Below, piece after piece: positions 30,570-37,996 of a stretch of 39,141 nucleotides of DNA. Each line of letters starts with the position of its first letter. Position 1 is the first letter of the stretch. Source of the stretch: a virus. The position numbers and the translations under genes were made by a program. The notes below the pieces were generated by a model. That model had not been told where the DNA came from and did no database searches. It saw only the letters and a program-made list of their open reading frames with translations. The stretch spans positions 1-39,141 of the IMG/VR virus record IMGVR_UViG_3300031625_000009; one strand, given 5' to 3'.

Positions 30570-32107
30570 TGGCATTCACAGGCACCCTGTACCCCTTCCA
30601 AGAAGAAGCCTACGAGACCATGTGTGACCGTGGGCAGATGATGCTCTGCATGGTCATGGGAGCCGGTAAGACTCCGACCACCATAGCCACCTTAGAGACC
30701 ATGTTTGAGCGGGACGACATCTCTAGGGCGTTGATAGTTGTACCGTCATCGTTAAAGTATCAGTGGTTGTCTGAGATTAACCGCTTCTCAACCTCCCGTG
30801 CCATCGTCATAGACGGAGCCCCCAAGGCCCGTGAGACCTTGTGGCGTGCAGCCATCTCGTGTAAGTACGTGATCGTGAACGTGGAGATGCTGCAACGAGA
30901 CCTAAACTACCTTGACCGTATTCGTATTGACGCTATGGTCATAGACGAGGCGACGATGATCAAATCCCCGTCTGCGAAGCGCTCACGATTCCTCAAGAGG
31001 CTAGGCAAGACAGTGCCATACCGCTACGCCCTCACAGGTCAGCCCATTGAGAATCGACCCGAGGAACTGTTCTCCATCATGGAGTTCGTTGACCCTTCAA
31101 TCCTTGGGGGATTCGCTCTGTTTGATCGGACCTTCATCGTCAGGGATTCATGGGGTAAAGCGGTGAAGTACCGGAACCTAAACACCCTCCACGACAGCCT
31201 GTCCGACATAATGATTCGCAAGACCCGTGAGGACATTCAGGACCAGTTGCCTGAGGTTATCAACACGTTGGTGCCGGTCCCCTTTGATGTCTCCGGGGCT
31301 AAGGCATACAAGAGCATTGCCAGTGATCTGCTTAAGAAGATACACGAAGCCATCGGTAGGTCAGGTAGAGGTTTCGATCTTTGGAGGCATTACAACTCTG
31401 CTGGAGGGGAGGCCCAAGGGGAAATCATGGCCCGCCTCACCGTCCTTAGGATGCTCTGCGACAACCCGGAGTTGGTTCGTACTTCGGCCAGACAGTATGA
31501 CGAGTCCGCAGGTAAGGGGAGTGCTTACGCTAGCGCAATAGTCAATGCGGGTTGGGTTAAGGCTGCTACCCGGTCACCTAAGTTGGATGCTGTTGTTGAG
31601 TATGTGACCAACATTCTGGACGAAGACCCCAACAACAAGGTAGTGCTCTTCTCGTTCTTTAGGATGAACCTTGAACTCCTGCGAATGGCCTTCCACGGAA
31701 AGGTTGGGAGTGTCGTGTTCATGGGTGGGATGTCCTCTCAAGAGAAGGACGTTGCCAAGCAGAAGTTCGCCAACGACCCTGACACCCGCCTGTTCCTGTC
31801 GTCGGATGCGGGGGGCTACGGGGTGGACCTCCCGATGGCTAACCATCTGATAAGTTATGATCTACCGTGGTCGGCAGGGAAGTTGGATCAACGTGAGTCA
31901 CGCATCATCAGGCTGTCCTCTGAGTTCCCCCACGTCACTGTGACCTCGTTTGTCATGCGTGGGAGCATTGAGGAGCGACAGTACGAGATGCTACAAGAGA
32001 AGCGCCTGATTAACAGGGCCTTCATTGACAAGGGCTATGACGCCCAAGGTCGGTACGAGATAACACTGGGCTCGTTATCCGACTTCTTATCCTCATCGGA
32101 GGTTTGA
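30569..32107 (+). CDS. SNF2-family DEAD/DEAH-type helicase, 512 aa
   Basis: A two-domain superfamily 2 ATPase. Motif I is MGAGKTPTTI at residues about 29-38; motif II is DEAT at about 126-129; the phrase YRYALTGQPIENRPEELFSI is the SNF2 motif III region. The second RecA domain contains KVVLFSFFRMNLELLRMAF, LSSDAGGYGVDL and HLISYDLPWSAGKLDQRESR, followed by a motif VI-like end. Phage SNF2 proteins translocate on dsDNA and are thought to clear proteins or remodel forks and recombination intermediates. The gene is coupled both sides (TGATG overlaps). I see no nuclease domain attached. Confidence 0.9.
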   Translation: MAFTGTLYPFQEEAYETMCDRGQMMLCMVMGAGKTPTTIATLETMFERDDISRALIVVPSSLKYQWLSEINRFSTSRAIVIDGAPKARETLWRAAISCKYVIVNVEMLQRDLNYLDRIRIDAMVIDEATMIKSPSAKRSRFLKRLGKTVPYRYALTGQPIENRPEELFSIMEFVDPSILGGFALFDRTFIVRDSWGKAVKYRNLNTLHDSLSDIMIRKTREDIQDQLPEVINTLVPVPFDVSGAKAYKSIASDLLKKIHEAIGRSGRGFDLWRHYNSAGGEAQGEIMARLTVLRMLCDNPELVRTSARQYDESAGKGSAYASAIVNAGWVKAATRSPKLDAVVEYVTNILDEDPNNKVVLFSFFRMNLELLRMAFHGKVGSVVFMGGMSSQEKDVAKQKFANDPDTRLFLSSDAGGYGVDLPMANHLISYDLPWSAGKLDQRESRIIRLSSEFPHVTVTSFVMRGSIEERQYEMLQEKRLINRAFIDKGYDAQGRYEITLGSLSDFLSSSEV

Positions 32108-32517
32108 TGGACGACAGTGAGTTGACCGAGTATGACGATGCCTCATTCAATCTGCGGCTCGTGCAGGAATACAAGGCTGCCAAGGAGATGGCTGATGTCT
32201 CCAAGAAGCGTGCCGATGGACTAAAGTCTAAACTGATCGAACTAGTGGACGAACGTGGGTACGAAGGGGAGAATGGGCACCGTTGGTTTGAGGTGGGGGA
32301 CCACAAACTCAAACGTGAACGCCGAGTCAGTAAGTCGTTTGACGCAGCGGCATGTGAGGAGTGGGCCAAGTCCACTGGGCTGTGGGACGAGGTTAGTGAA
32401 GTGATTGAGAGGCTGAGTGAGGACAAGGTCCTCGCCCTAGCGTGGGACGACTCTAAGATCAGATCAGAGATTGAGGCTTTCTACGTAGAGCGAGAGACGT
32501 GGGCCTTCAAGGTATGA
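32107..32517 (+). CDS. Unknown helical charged protein, 136 aa
   Basis: The N-terminal about 60 residues form a coiled coil: VQEYKAAKEMADVSKKRADG followed by LKSKLIELVDERG. Then comes a small part (HRWFEVGDHKLKRERRVSKS) and a helical C-terminus. The first half resembles the Gp157-like group of phage proteins, in which a helical hairpin precedes an E-R-G-Y end, but I am not certain. No catalytic or metal motif is visible. The ATG overlaps the SNF2 stop by one base, and its own TGA overlaps the start of the following HTH gene (ATGA). It probably acts with one of the neighbouring nucleic-acid enzymes. Confidence 0.65.
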   Translation: MDDSELTEYDDASFNLRLVQEYKAAKEMADVSKKRADGLKSKLIELVDERGYEGENGHRWFEVGDHKLKRERRVSKSFDAAACEEWAKSTGLWDEVSEVIERLSEDKVLALAWDDSKIRSEIEAFYVERETWAFKV

Positions 32518-32999
32518 GCACCAAGTCCAATACATACTTCCAGCACTTGATGAAGCGTGATCACGCTGATCTTTTGGAAGATGGAGATTCTGAGGAAAGT
32601 GATTATCCGGGTAGTACCCCCCCACGGAATCGGGAAGATAGCCCTAAATCAAAGACGATTATGGACGAGGTGTTAGAGGCAGCCAAGTTCACCAGATACA
32701 AGGTTGGAGGAGAACTGAGGGAGTTCTATTCCATCGGGGAGTTAGCGAAGTTGCTGCACCGCAAGGCTGTGACTATTCGCAAGTGGGAAAGCAGCGGGTG
32801 GATTCCACACGCCAACTATCGTACCCCAGCCCCGAGGGGTGTAGGGGTTCAGGGCGGTGAACCTAAGGGTCGCCGTCTCTACAGTCGGGAGCAGGTAATC
32901 TTTCTGCTTACCGCCGTTGAGGCTTACCGCCTTAACGAACACAAGAAAGCCGATTGGACTGGCTTTAAGAAACACACCTCCACGCAGTGGCCGGTGTAA
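32514..32999 (+). CDS. MerR-like HTH DNA-binding protein, 161 aa
   Basis: Residues about 70-150 contain a MerR/excisionase-like winged helix: REFYSIGELAKLLHRKAVTI, RKWESSGWIPHANYRTP, then a loop and GRRLYSREQVIFLLTAVEAY. The motif Y-S-I-G-E-L-A-K-L-L plus R-x-W-E-x-x-G-x-I-P is diagnostic. The first about 55 residues are charged and Pro/Ser-rich, probably disordered. It could regulate transcription of the replication operon or bind the origin. I would not call it an excisionase, because no integrase is in the window. The start overlaps the upstream stop (ATGA). No effector-binding domain follows the HTH. Confidence 0.8.
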   Translation: MSTKSNTYFQHLMKRDHADLLEDGDSEESDYPGSTPPRNREDSPKSKTIMDEVLEAAKFTRYKVGGELREFYSIGELAKLLHRKAVTIRKWESSGWIPHANYRTPAPRGVGVQGGEPKGRRLYSREQVIFLLTAVEAYRLNEHKKADWTGFKKHTSTQWPV

Positions 33000-33020
33000 C
33001 GACAGAAACGAGAGACGATT

Positions 33021-33671
33021 ATGCCTATTGAATACACCGTGACAGAGAAGCCTGTCACACCACCTGAAACTGAGAATGTCCGAAAGGTGATCCGCTCCGG
33101 CTGGGCTGCCGTGGACAGTATGAAGCAGGACGACTCCAACTATGCCGTTCGCTTAAAGACTGGACCAGACGCTGTGCTGATCAAGTTCCTACAGGACGAG
33201 CCCTACGCAGCGTGGAAGCAGCACTGGGTCAGCAGGACCGGTCAGAAGTCCTTTGTGTGTAGGGACGGCATGGACGGCAATGGCTGTCCCCTGTGCGACG
33301 CCGGAAACCGCCCCCGCCCCTTGTTCGGCTTTAACGTGCTGGTGTTGGCTCGTGGCGAGGAGCCCGCATTGCGCTCCTATGAGGCAGGCACTCGTGTGAT
33401 TGCCACCCTTCGCAACTTCAGTGAGGATGAGCGTCAGGGACCCTTGTCCAAGCACTACTGGGCGGTTAGCCGCAACGGTACTGGTCCACAGACCCAGTAC
33501 AACCACCTGCTCATCAAGGAGCGGGACTTGAAGGAAGAGTGGAACGTAGAGCCCTTGTCCGCAGAGGCTCTGACACAGGCCACAGAAAAGGCGTATGACG
33601 CTGACATCATGCGTATCTCTACTCACGCTGAGATGGTCACCATCGTCAATGAAGACGTTGGACTCGTCTAA
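33021..33671 (+). CDS. Single-stranded DNA-binding protein, gp32-like zinc fold, 216 aa
   Basis: I assign this to ssDNA-binding proteins of the T4 gp32 type. H68, C80, C89 and C92 are spaced H-x11-C-x8-C-x2-C, nearly the zinc arrangement of T4 gp32 (H-x12-C-x9-C-x2-C). The motif FVCRDGMDGNGCPLCDAGNR and the strand LFGFNVLVLARG belong to the same subdomain. The last part, ADIMRISTHAEMVTIVNED, is helical, with only a modest acidic end rather than the long acidic tail usual for SSB. The gene lies directly upstream of the DNA polymerase gene, a common order. A hairpin follows the stop. The ribosome site is weak (GAGAG). Confidence 0.8.
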   Translation: MPIEYTVTEKPVTPPETENVRKVIRSGWAAVDSMKQDDSNYAVRLKTGPDAVLIKFLQDEPYAAWKQHWVSRTGQKSFVCRDGMDGNGCPLCDAGNRPRPLFGFNVLVLARGEEPALRSYEAGTRVIATLRNFSEDERQGPLSKHYWAVSRNGTGPQTQYNHLLIKERDLKEEWNVEPLSAEALTQATEKAYDADIMRISTHAEMVTIVNEDVGLV

Positions 33672-35769
33672 CAAGTTTAGCGGGGGTCGGAGTAGTTCCC
33701 CTTCCTTGCTGCCCGGCCCCCGCTATTTACTAACCCTCTCAGAAGTCCACGAGGTAGTTGCTATCGTTACTCAGGCGGGAGCCTTTGCTTTCGATGTGGA
33801 GACTCTAGGGGTTCTTGAGCACCACCCGGATCTGGAGGAGTTCGTAGAGCAACAGGTACGTAGTCACGTACTGGGGCTTAAGACCACCTCTGAGTCCGTC
33901 ATTGAGCGGACTAGGACAACCAAGGTGGATGCCACTACCAAGAGCATCGCTCTGGACCCTCATCGGAATGAGGTTATCTGGATGGGTATTGCTACGCATG
34001 GTCACTCTTGGGCCATACCTATGGGGCACCCTAAGGGGGAAATCATAGAGGAGGAGGAGCGGGGGGATGGTAAGACGGTACCTCCAGCGAACTACCGAAA
34101 GATACTAAAGGATGGCACTGGGTCTATGGCTAAGGCTAGGTACCTGAAGCCTGCCGTGTACTCCGACCCCCCGGAGCAGTTATCCCGTACAGAGGTCTTT
34201 GCAGCATTGAAACCTTTGTTCTTTGATCCGGCCATTCTCAAGGTGGGACACAACGTCAAGTTCGATGCTCGCACCATAGCGAAGTACTACGGAGAACTAC
34301 CGGTGGGACCGTTCCATGACACCATGCTGCTACAGCACACTCTGGACGAAAACCTACCGTCCTTCCGGCTGACCTCTCTGATAGCCAACAACTTCCACGG
34401 ACATGATCCCTATGCGAGACATGGGAAGGTGGGAGCAGTTATTGGACATACCCCGTTCTCAATAGCCTGTGATTACGTTCACCTTGACGCCCGTTGGACG
34501 TGGCTGTTATACCAGCGGCTGGTCCGCTCTGTAAAGGGCATCGACAAACTGATGGATGTGGTCACACAGGACTCAGAGGTACTAGAGGTGCTCATGGATA
34601 TGGAGCACAATGGTATGTGCGTCAACCGCTCCGGTATGGCGACACTGGGTGAGGAACTGGATGGGAAGATGCAGGAGACTCACTTAGAGATCACTGCCCT
34701 GACCTACCCCGGATTCAACCCTGACTCCGTTAAAGACAAGCGCTTGTTTCTGTTTGATAAGAAGGCCGACGGTGGATTGGGACTAAAGCCTAACAAGGAG
34801 ACCGAGAAGGGTCAGGCATCAGTAGACCATGAGTCCCTGAAGGCCCTAGAATCCAAGCACCCAGTAATACCGTTGTTCTTAGCGTGGTCGGAATACAAGA
34901 AACTGAAAAGCACCTACGTGGATGGTCTCTTGGAGAAGATCAACAAGGAGAGGCTGCACCCCAACTTTCACCTACACAGGACTGCCACAGGGCGGCTTTC
35001 TTCCTCCAACCCCAACCTTCAGAACATTCCCCGTGACTCCAGCATCCGTGGGCTGTTCAAGGCAGACCCTGACTGTACTCTCATCGTGGCTGACTACGAT
35101 CAGATTGAACTCAGGGTCATGGCGATGTTCAGCCGGGACCCCAACATGATGGACATCTTCCTTAAAGGGATTGACATCCACTCAGGTGCTGCGGCATTGG
35201 TCTTCGATAAGGCTGTGGCAGAAGTTACTCCTGAGGAAAGACAACTGGGAAAGGCTGCTAACTTCCTCACCGCATACGGTGGTGGCTCTGCGAAACTAGC
35301 GGCTACGGCAGGCATTACCCAGACACGGGCTAAGTTCGTTATCAACCAGTACTACGAACAGTTCTCTGGATTGACCAAGTGGAAGCGTAAGGTTGTTGCC
35401 CAAGCCCAGCGAGATGGGTTTGTGACTACCATCTCCGGGCGACGCCGTCGATTGACTGACATAAACTCCCCAAAGGAGGAGTTACGGTCCAGAGCGGAGA
35501 GGCAGGCTGTCAACGCTGTGGTACAGGGAAGTGCCTCCGACATCTGCAAGAAGGCCATGATCAAGGCGTTCCCAGCGGTGACTGCTTTCGGGGGTAAGTT
35601 GCTTGTTCAGGTACACGACGAGTTGGTTGTCAACGTCCCCGATACTGGTGATGTAGACTTAAAGGCAGAGGCTCTGAGAGAAGCGATGGGCCACCTCAAG
35701 GTCATAAAGGACGTTCCGTTGATCGTTTCCTCCCACTCTGGTGTGACTTGGTATGAGGCTAAGGGCTAG
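33649..35769 (+). CDS. polA: Family A DNA polymerase with 3'-5' exonuclease domain, about 706 aa
   Basis: The replicative polymerase. The exonuclease domain has FAFDVET (D49, E51), KVGHNVKFDARTIAKYYG and YVHLDARWTWLLY. Polymerase motif A is VADYDQIELRVMA (about residue 482), motif B RQLGKAANFLTAYG (about 532) and motif C QVHDELVV (about 654). The residue matching E. coli F762 is Phe. No 5'-3' exonuclease domain is present. The start is uncertain: the frame is open from 33595, ATG 33649 overlaps the ssDNA-binding gene by 23 nt, and TTG 33706 lies in the loop of a hairpin. After that hairpin there is no ATG or GTG before the exonuclease motif, so translation must begin in or before it. I list ATG 33649. 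Confidence 0.85.
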   Translation: MKTLDSSNKFSGGRSSSPSLLPGPRYLLTLSEVHEVVAIVTQAGAFAFDVETLGVLEHHPDLEEFVEQQVRSHVLGLKTTSESVIERTRTTKVDATTKSIALDPHRNEVIWMGIATHGHSWAIPMGHPKGEIIEEEERGDGKTVPPANYRKILKDGTGSMAKARYLKPAVYSDPPEQLSRTEVFAALKPLFFDPAILKVGHNVKFDARTIAKYYGELPVGPFHDTMLLQHTLDENLPSFRLTSLIANNFHGHDPYARHGKVGAVIGHTPFSIACDYVHLDARWTWLLYQRLVRSVKGIDKLMDVVTQDSEVLEVLMDMEHNGMCVNRSGMATLGEELDGKMQETHLEITALTYPGFNPDSVKDKRLFLFDKKADGGLGLKPNKETEKGQASVDHESLKALESKHPVIPLFLAWSEYKKLKSTYVDGLLEKINKERLHPNFHLHRTATGRLSSSNPNLQNIPRDSSIRGLFKADPDCTLIVADYDQIELRVMAMFSRDPNMMDIFLKGIDIHSGAAALVFDKAVAEVTPEERQLGKAANFLTAYGGGSAKLAATAGITQTRAKFVINQYYEQFSGLTKWKRKVVAQAQRDGFVTTISGRRRRLTDINSPKEELRSRAERQAVNAVVQGSASDICKKAMIKAFPAVTAFGGKLLVQVHDELVVNVPDTGDVDLKAEALREAMGHLKVIKDVPLIVSSHSGVTWYEAKG
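33678..33725 (+). terminator. 13-bp hairpin between the ssDNA-binding and polymerase genes
   Basis: The arm at 33678-33690 pairs with 33713-33725 over 13 positions, with one G-U pair, around a 22-nt loop. The right arm is followed by TTTA rather than a clear T-tract. The structure begins 7 nt after the ssDNA-binding gene stop. It resembles a terminator or mRNA stabiliser, but it is inside the open frame of the polymerase, and the loop contains the alternative TTG start at 33706. Confidence 0.6.
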
Positions 35770-36233
35770 TGAGCGACGTACACAGCCAAGTAACGGCTTC
35801 AGCGAAACGTAACTTTTACAACATGCTGTCGCCCCCTGACGGTCAGACCATAGCGGCTAACGCTGGTATTCTTCCTTCGTCTGAGGACGTGTTTGAGGAG
35901 GAGGAGAGAGACATCCTCCGCAGTTGGTCGTACTTGACTTCGGCGGGAATCGTTGAATCTTTGTCAGATGCTGCTGATTGGATGTCAGACATCATGGTGG
36001 CTGACGACATGCTGCCTGATGGTGTGGACGACGACGAGATGATCGGTGTTGGGTTCGACATGGATAATCCCGATAGTGACGACTTTATGGCTCTGAACCA
36101 CATACCACTGGGGGAACTCCGCAAGATGCACCGCCACATCAAGGACTCAACCTACAACACAGTACTAGGATGTCTGGTAGCCTCTATTTCTAAGTTGTTG
36201 GATGAGGACCTGATCACGTTGGAGAACCTGTAA
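35769..36233 (+). CDS. Unknown acidic protein, 154 aa
   Basis: I do not recognise a family. The protein is strongly acidic in its middle (MLPDGVDDDEMIGVGFDMDN), with helices on both sides: WSYLTSAGIVESLSDAADWM and LGELRKMHRHIKDSTYNTVL. There is no Cys cluster or catalytic motif. GTG 35769 overlaps the polymerase stop (TAGTG). Genes at this place in phage replication operons sometimes encode polymerase accessory or DNA-mimic proteins; an acidic patch is consistent with either, but this is speculation. The next gene starts 1 nt after its stop. Confidence 0.65.
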   Translation: MSDVHSQVTASAKRNFYNMLSPPDGQTIAANAGILPSSEDVFEEEERDILRSWSYLTSAGIVESLSDAADWMSDIMVADDMLPDGVDDDEMIGVGFDMDNPDSDDFMALNHIPLGELRKMHRHIKDSTYNTVLGCLVASISKLLDEDLITLENL

Positions 36234-36234
36234 C

Positions 36235-36657
36235 ATGAGCGACTGGTGGTCTGATCGGCTGGCAGGTAAGGCAGTAGCCCCCACACCCCTTCCCCGTGAG
36301 GGCAGCACCCCTACTTTGCGTTTTACACCTCCGACGCCTCAGGGCGTCCCTCTGGCGACCCAACCCACTCCGCAAGCCCAGTACATGGCTCAGGCGGCAG
36401 CGGTCAATACTGAACAGAGGTCAGATCCCACCGGCCAGACGACTATTGGTGAAGCAATACGCAACTGGCAGGGTGGGGAAGCGGCTCGCAAGGAAGGGAA
36501 TAACACCTGCCCGGAGTGCGGGAGTGGTAACGTGTTCTCTCGTATGGCTAAGGGGGCAGGTGCTGGTATCAACGGTAATGCCCCCGCTCCGCGCTGCTTT
36601 GAGTGTGGGTGGAATGGCATATATGATCAGGGGATGGAAGCAAACTGGATAGCGTAA
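36235..36657 (+). CDS. Zinc-ribbon protein with Pro/Gln-rich N-terminus, 140 aa
   Basis: Two cysteine pairs form a zinc ribbon: C92-x2-C95 (TCPECGSGNVFSR) and C121-x2-C124 (RCFECGWNGIY). The ribbon occupies the last 50 residues. The first about 60 residues are low complexity (TPPTPQGVPLATQPTPQAQY) and probably disordered. A short WWSDRLAGK starts the protein and resembles a conserved N-terminal peptide motif. Such small ribbons bind nucleic acid or other proteins; no enzyme domain is present. GGAG lies about 10 nt before the ATG. It lies directly upstream of the RecA-like gene and probably serves the replication machinery. Confidence 0.7.
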   Translation: MSDWWSDRLAGKAVAPTPLPREGSTPTLRFTPPTPQGVPLATQPTPQAQYMAQAAAVNTEQRSDPTGQTTIGEAIRNWQGGEAARKEGNNTCPECGSGNVFSRMAKGAGAGINGNAPAPRCFECGWNGIYDQGMEANWIA

Positions 36658-36675
36658 CAACAAGAAGGGTACGAA

Positions 36676-37698
36676 GTGGCGAGTACTACGAAGTACGAGA
36701 CGTTAGAAGAGATTGCACGAGCGGTTAACAAGAAGTTAGGCGACGAAGTAGTTGTACAGGGGAGCCGGATACAGGCGGCTCTCCCCCGCATCACGTCTGG
36801 TGTACTAGCCTTTGACCTGATGTTGGGGGGCGGCTGGCCCGTCAACCAGTGGTCAGAGATCGTAGGAGACGAGTCGTCTGGAAAGACGGCCATTGCCTAC
36901 AAGACCATTGCTGCAAACCAAGCGCTGGACCCTAACTGGACCGCTTTATGGGTGGCAGCAGAGGAGTACGTGCCAGAGTACGCCGAGGCAATCGGTGTGG
37001 ACCTAGATCGCCTGTGGGTGGTTGAGACCAACCTCATGGAGCAGGCATACGACCTTGTGATCAGGGCGCAGGACAACCGAGCAGTGGACTGCGTGGTTCT
37101 GGACTCCCTACCGGCTCTGGTTCCCGGCGACGAGTACGAGCGGCAGATGGATGAGTTCACTGTCGGACTGGGTGCCCGCCTCACCGGTAAGTTCTTCCGT
37201 AAGTCTGCCAAAGCCCAGCGCCGCTCCCTCCTAGAGGAAGACCGTGGATGCACAGGGTTGATTGTCAATCAGTGGAGGGACAAGATTGGGGTGATGTGGG
37301 GGGACCCCAGAACCACTCCCGGTGGCAAAGCCAAGAACTTCCACTACTTCACCCGAGTAGAAGTGAAGAAGGACGAGTGGCTCAAGGAAGGTAAGGTCGC
37401 CGTAGGCCAGACCATCAAGGGCCGTACCATTAAGAACAAGACGTATCGACCGCAGCAGCAGGCCGTGGTGGACTTCTACTTCGCTGACTCTGGAGGATTC
37501 CACATGGGGGACTTCGACACAGTCAAGGACATGGTCAACATTGCCATCGCCTACGAGGTGATTACCAGAGCCGGTGCGTTCTACTCCTACAAGGGTGAGA
37601 AATGGCAGGGCAAGGAGAAAGTCCTAGAGGCTCTCAGAGCCGATCTGGGGGCTCAGGAGGCCCTCCGAGTAGAACTAATGGGGACTCTCAGTGAATGA
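36676..37698 (+). CDS. recA: RecA-like recombinase, 340 aa
   Basis: RecA/UvsX-type strand-exchange ATPase. Walker A GDESSGKT at residues 64-71; Walker B CVVLDSLPAL with D143; the region TGLIVNQWRDKIGVMWGDPR followed by TPGGKAKNFHYFTRVEVKKD fits the RecA L2 loop and following strand (TPGG-x-A). Length is close to bacterial RecA (about 350), but the C-terminal domain differs: residues 255-340 contain DFYFADSGGFHMGDFDTVKD and YSYKGEKWQGKEKVLEALRA, typical of RecA proteins that have a short C-terminal lobe. The GTG start has GAAGGG about 7 nt upstream. It overlaps the resolvase gene by 8 nt. Confidence 0.88.
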   Translation: MASTTKYETLEEIARAVNKKLGDEVVVQGSRIQAALPRITSGVLAFDLMLGGGWPVNQWSEIVGDESSGKTAIAYKTIAANQALDPNWTALWVAAEEYVPEYAEAIGVDLDRLWVVETNLMEQAYDLVIRAQDNRAVDCVVLDSLPALVPGDEYERQMDEFTVGLGARLTGKFFRKSAKAQRRSLLEEDRGCTGLIVNQWRDKIGVMWGDPRTTPGGKAKNFHYFTRVEVKKDEWLKEGKVAVGQTIKGRTIKNKTYRPQQQAVVDFYFADSGGFHMGDFDTVKDMVNIAIAYEVITRAGAFYSYKGEKWQGKEKVLEALRADLGAQEALRVELMGTLSE

Positions 37699-37996
37699 CA
37701 TCAACAGGCGCTCTAAGAAGCAGGAGGAGCGCACTGCGGAGAGGTACAACGGCAGTAGAAACGTCATGTCTGGCGCTGGTTGGGTACGCAAGAACGATGT
37801 TCGTACTATTGACCTTCTAGTAGAGAACAAGTTTACGGATAAGAAGTCATATTCCATAGTGTCACAGGAGATGGTTAAACTGTCAAGGACGGCCATTTTG
37901 GAGGATCGTATTCCTGTGTTACAGGTTGATCTCGGCGGGCGGTCCTATGTTGTCCTATCGGAAAACGACTTCTTGGAGATGATATACGATGACTGA
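37691..37996 (+). CDS. Hjc-like Holliday junction resolvase, PD-(D/E)XK fold, 101 aa
   Basis: The sequence KKQEERTAERYNGSRNVMSG, then KNDVRTIDLLVENKFTDKKS, matches the compact archaeal-type Holliday junction resolvase: E12/E13, D36 and E45-x-K47 would be the metal-binding residues (D, then E-x-K), with S53 following. The remaining part, MVKLSRTAILEDRIPVLQVD, is the usual dimerising strand-helix. Size is normal for this family. The GTG at 37691 overlaps the RecA stop. It would resolve branched DNA made by RecA and the replication fork, for example before packaging. Its end overlaps the Cas4-like gene by 8 nt. Confidence 0.8.
   Translation: MNDINRRSKKQEERTAERYNGSRNVMSGAGWVRKNDVRTIDLLVENKFTDKKSYSIVSQEMVKLSRTAILEDRIPVLQVDLGGRSYVVLSENDFLEMIYDD

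Noticed and set aside
32022-32426. Antisense Ser-rich frame of 134 codons
   Set aside because: Ser/Leu-rich shadow of the end of the SNF2 gene and the following coiled-coil gene.
32514-32999. MerR-like protein as an excisionase and hence evidence for lysogeny
   Set aside because: No integrase, attachment site or repressor is present in this window. The HTH is in the middle of the replication operon.
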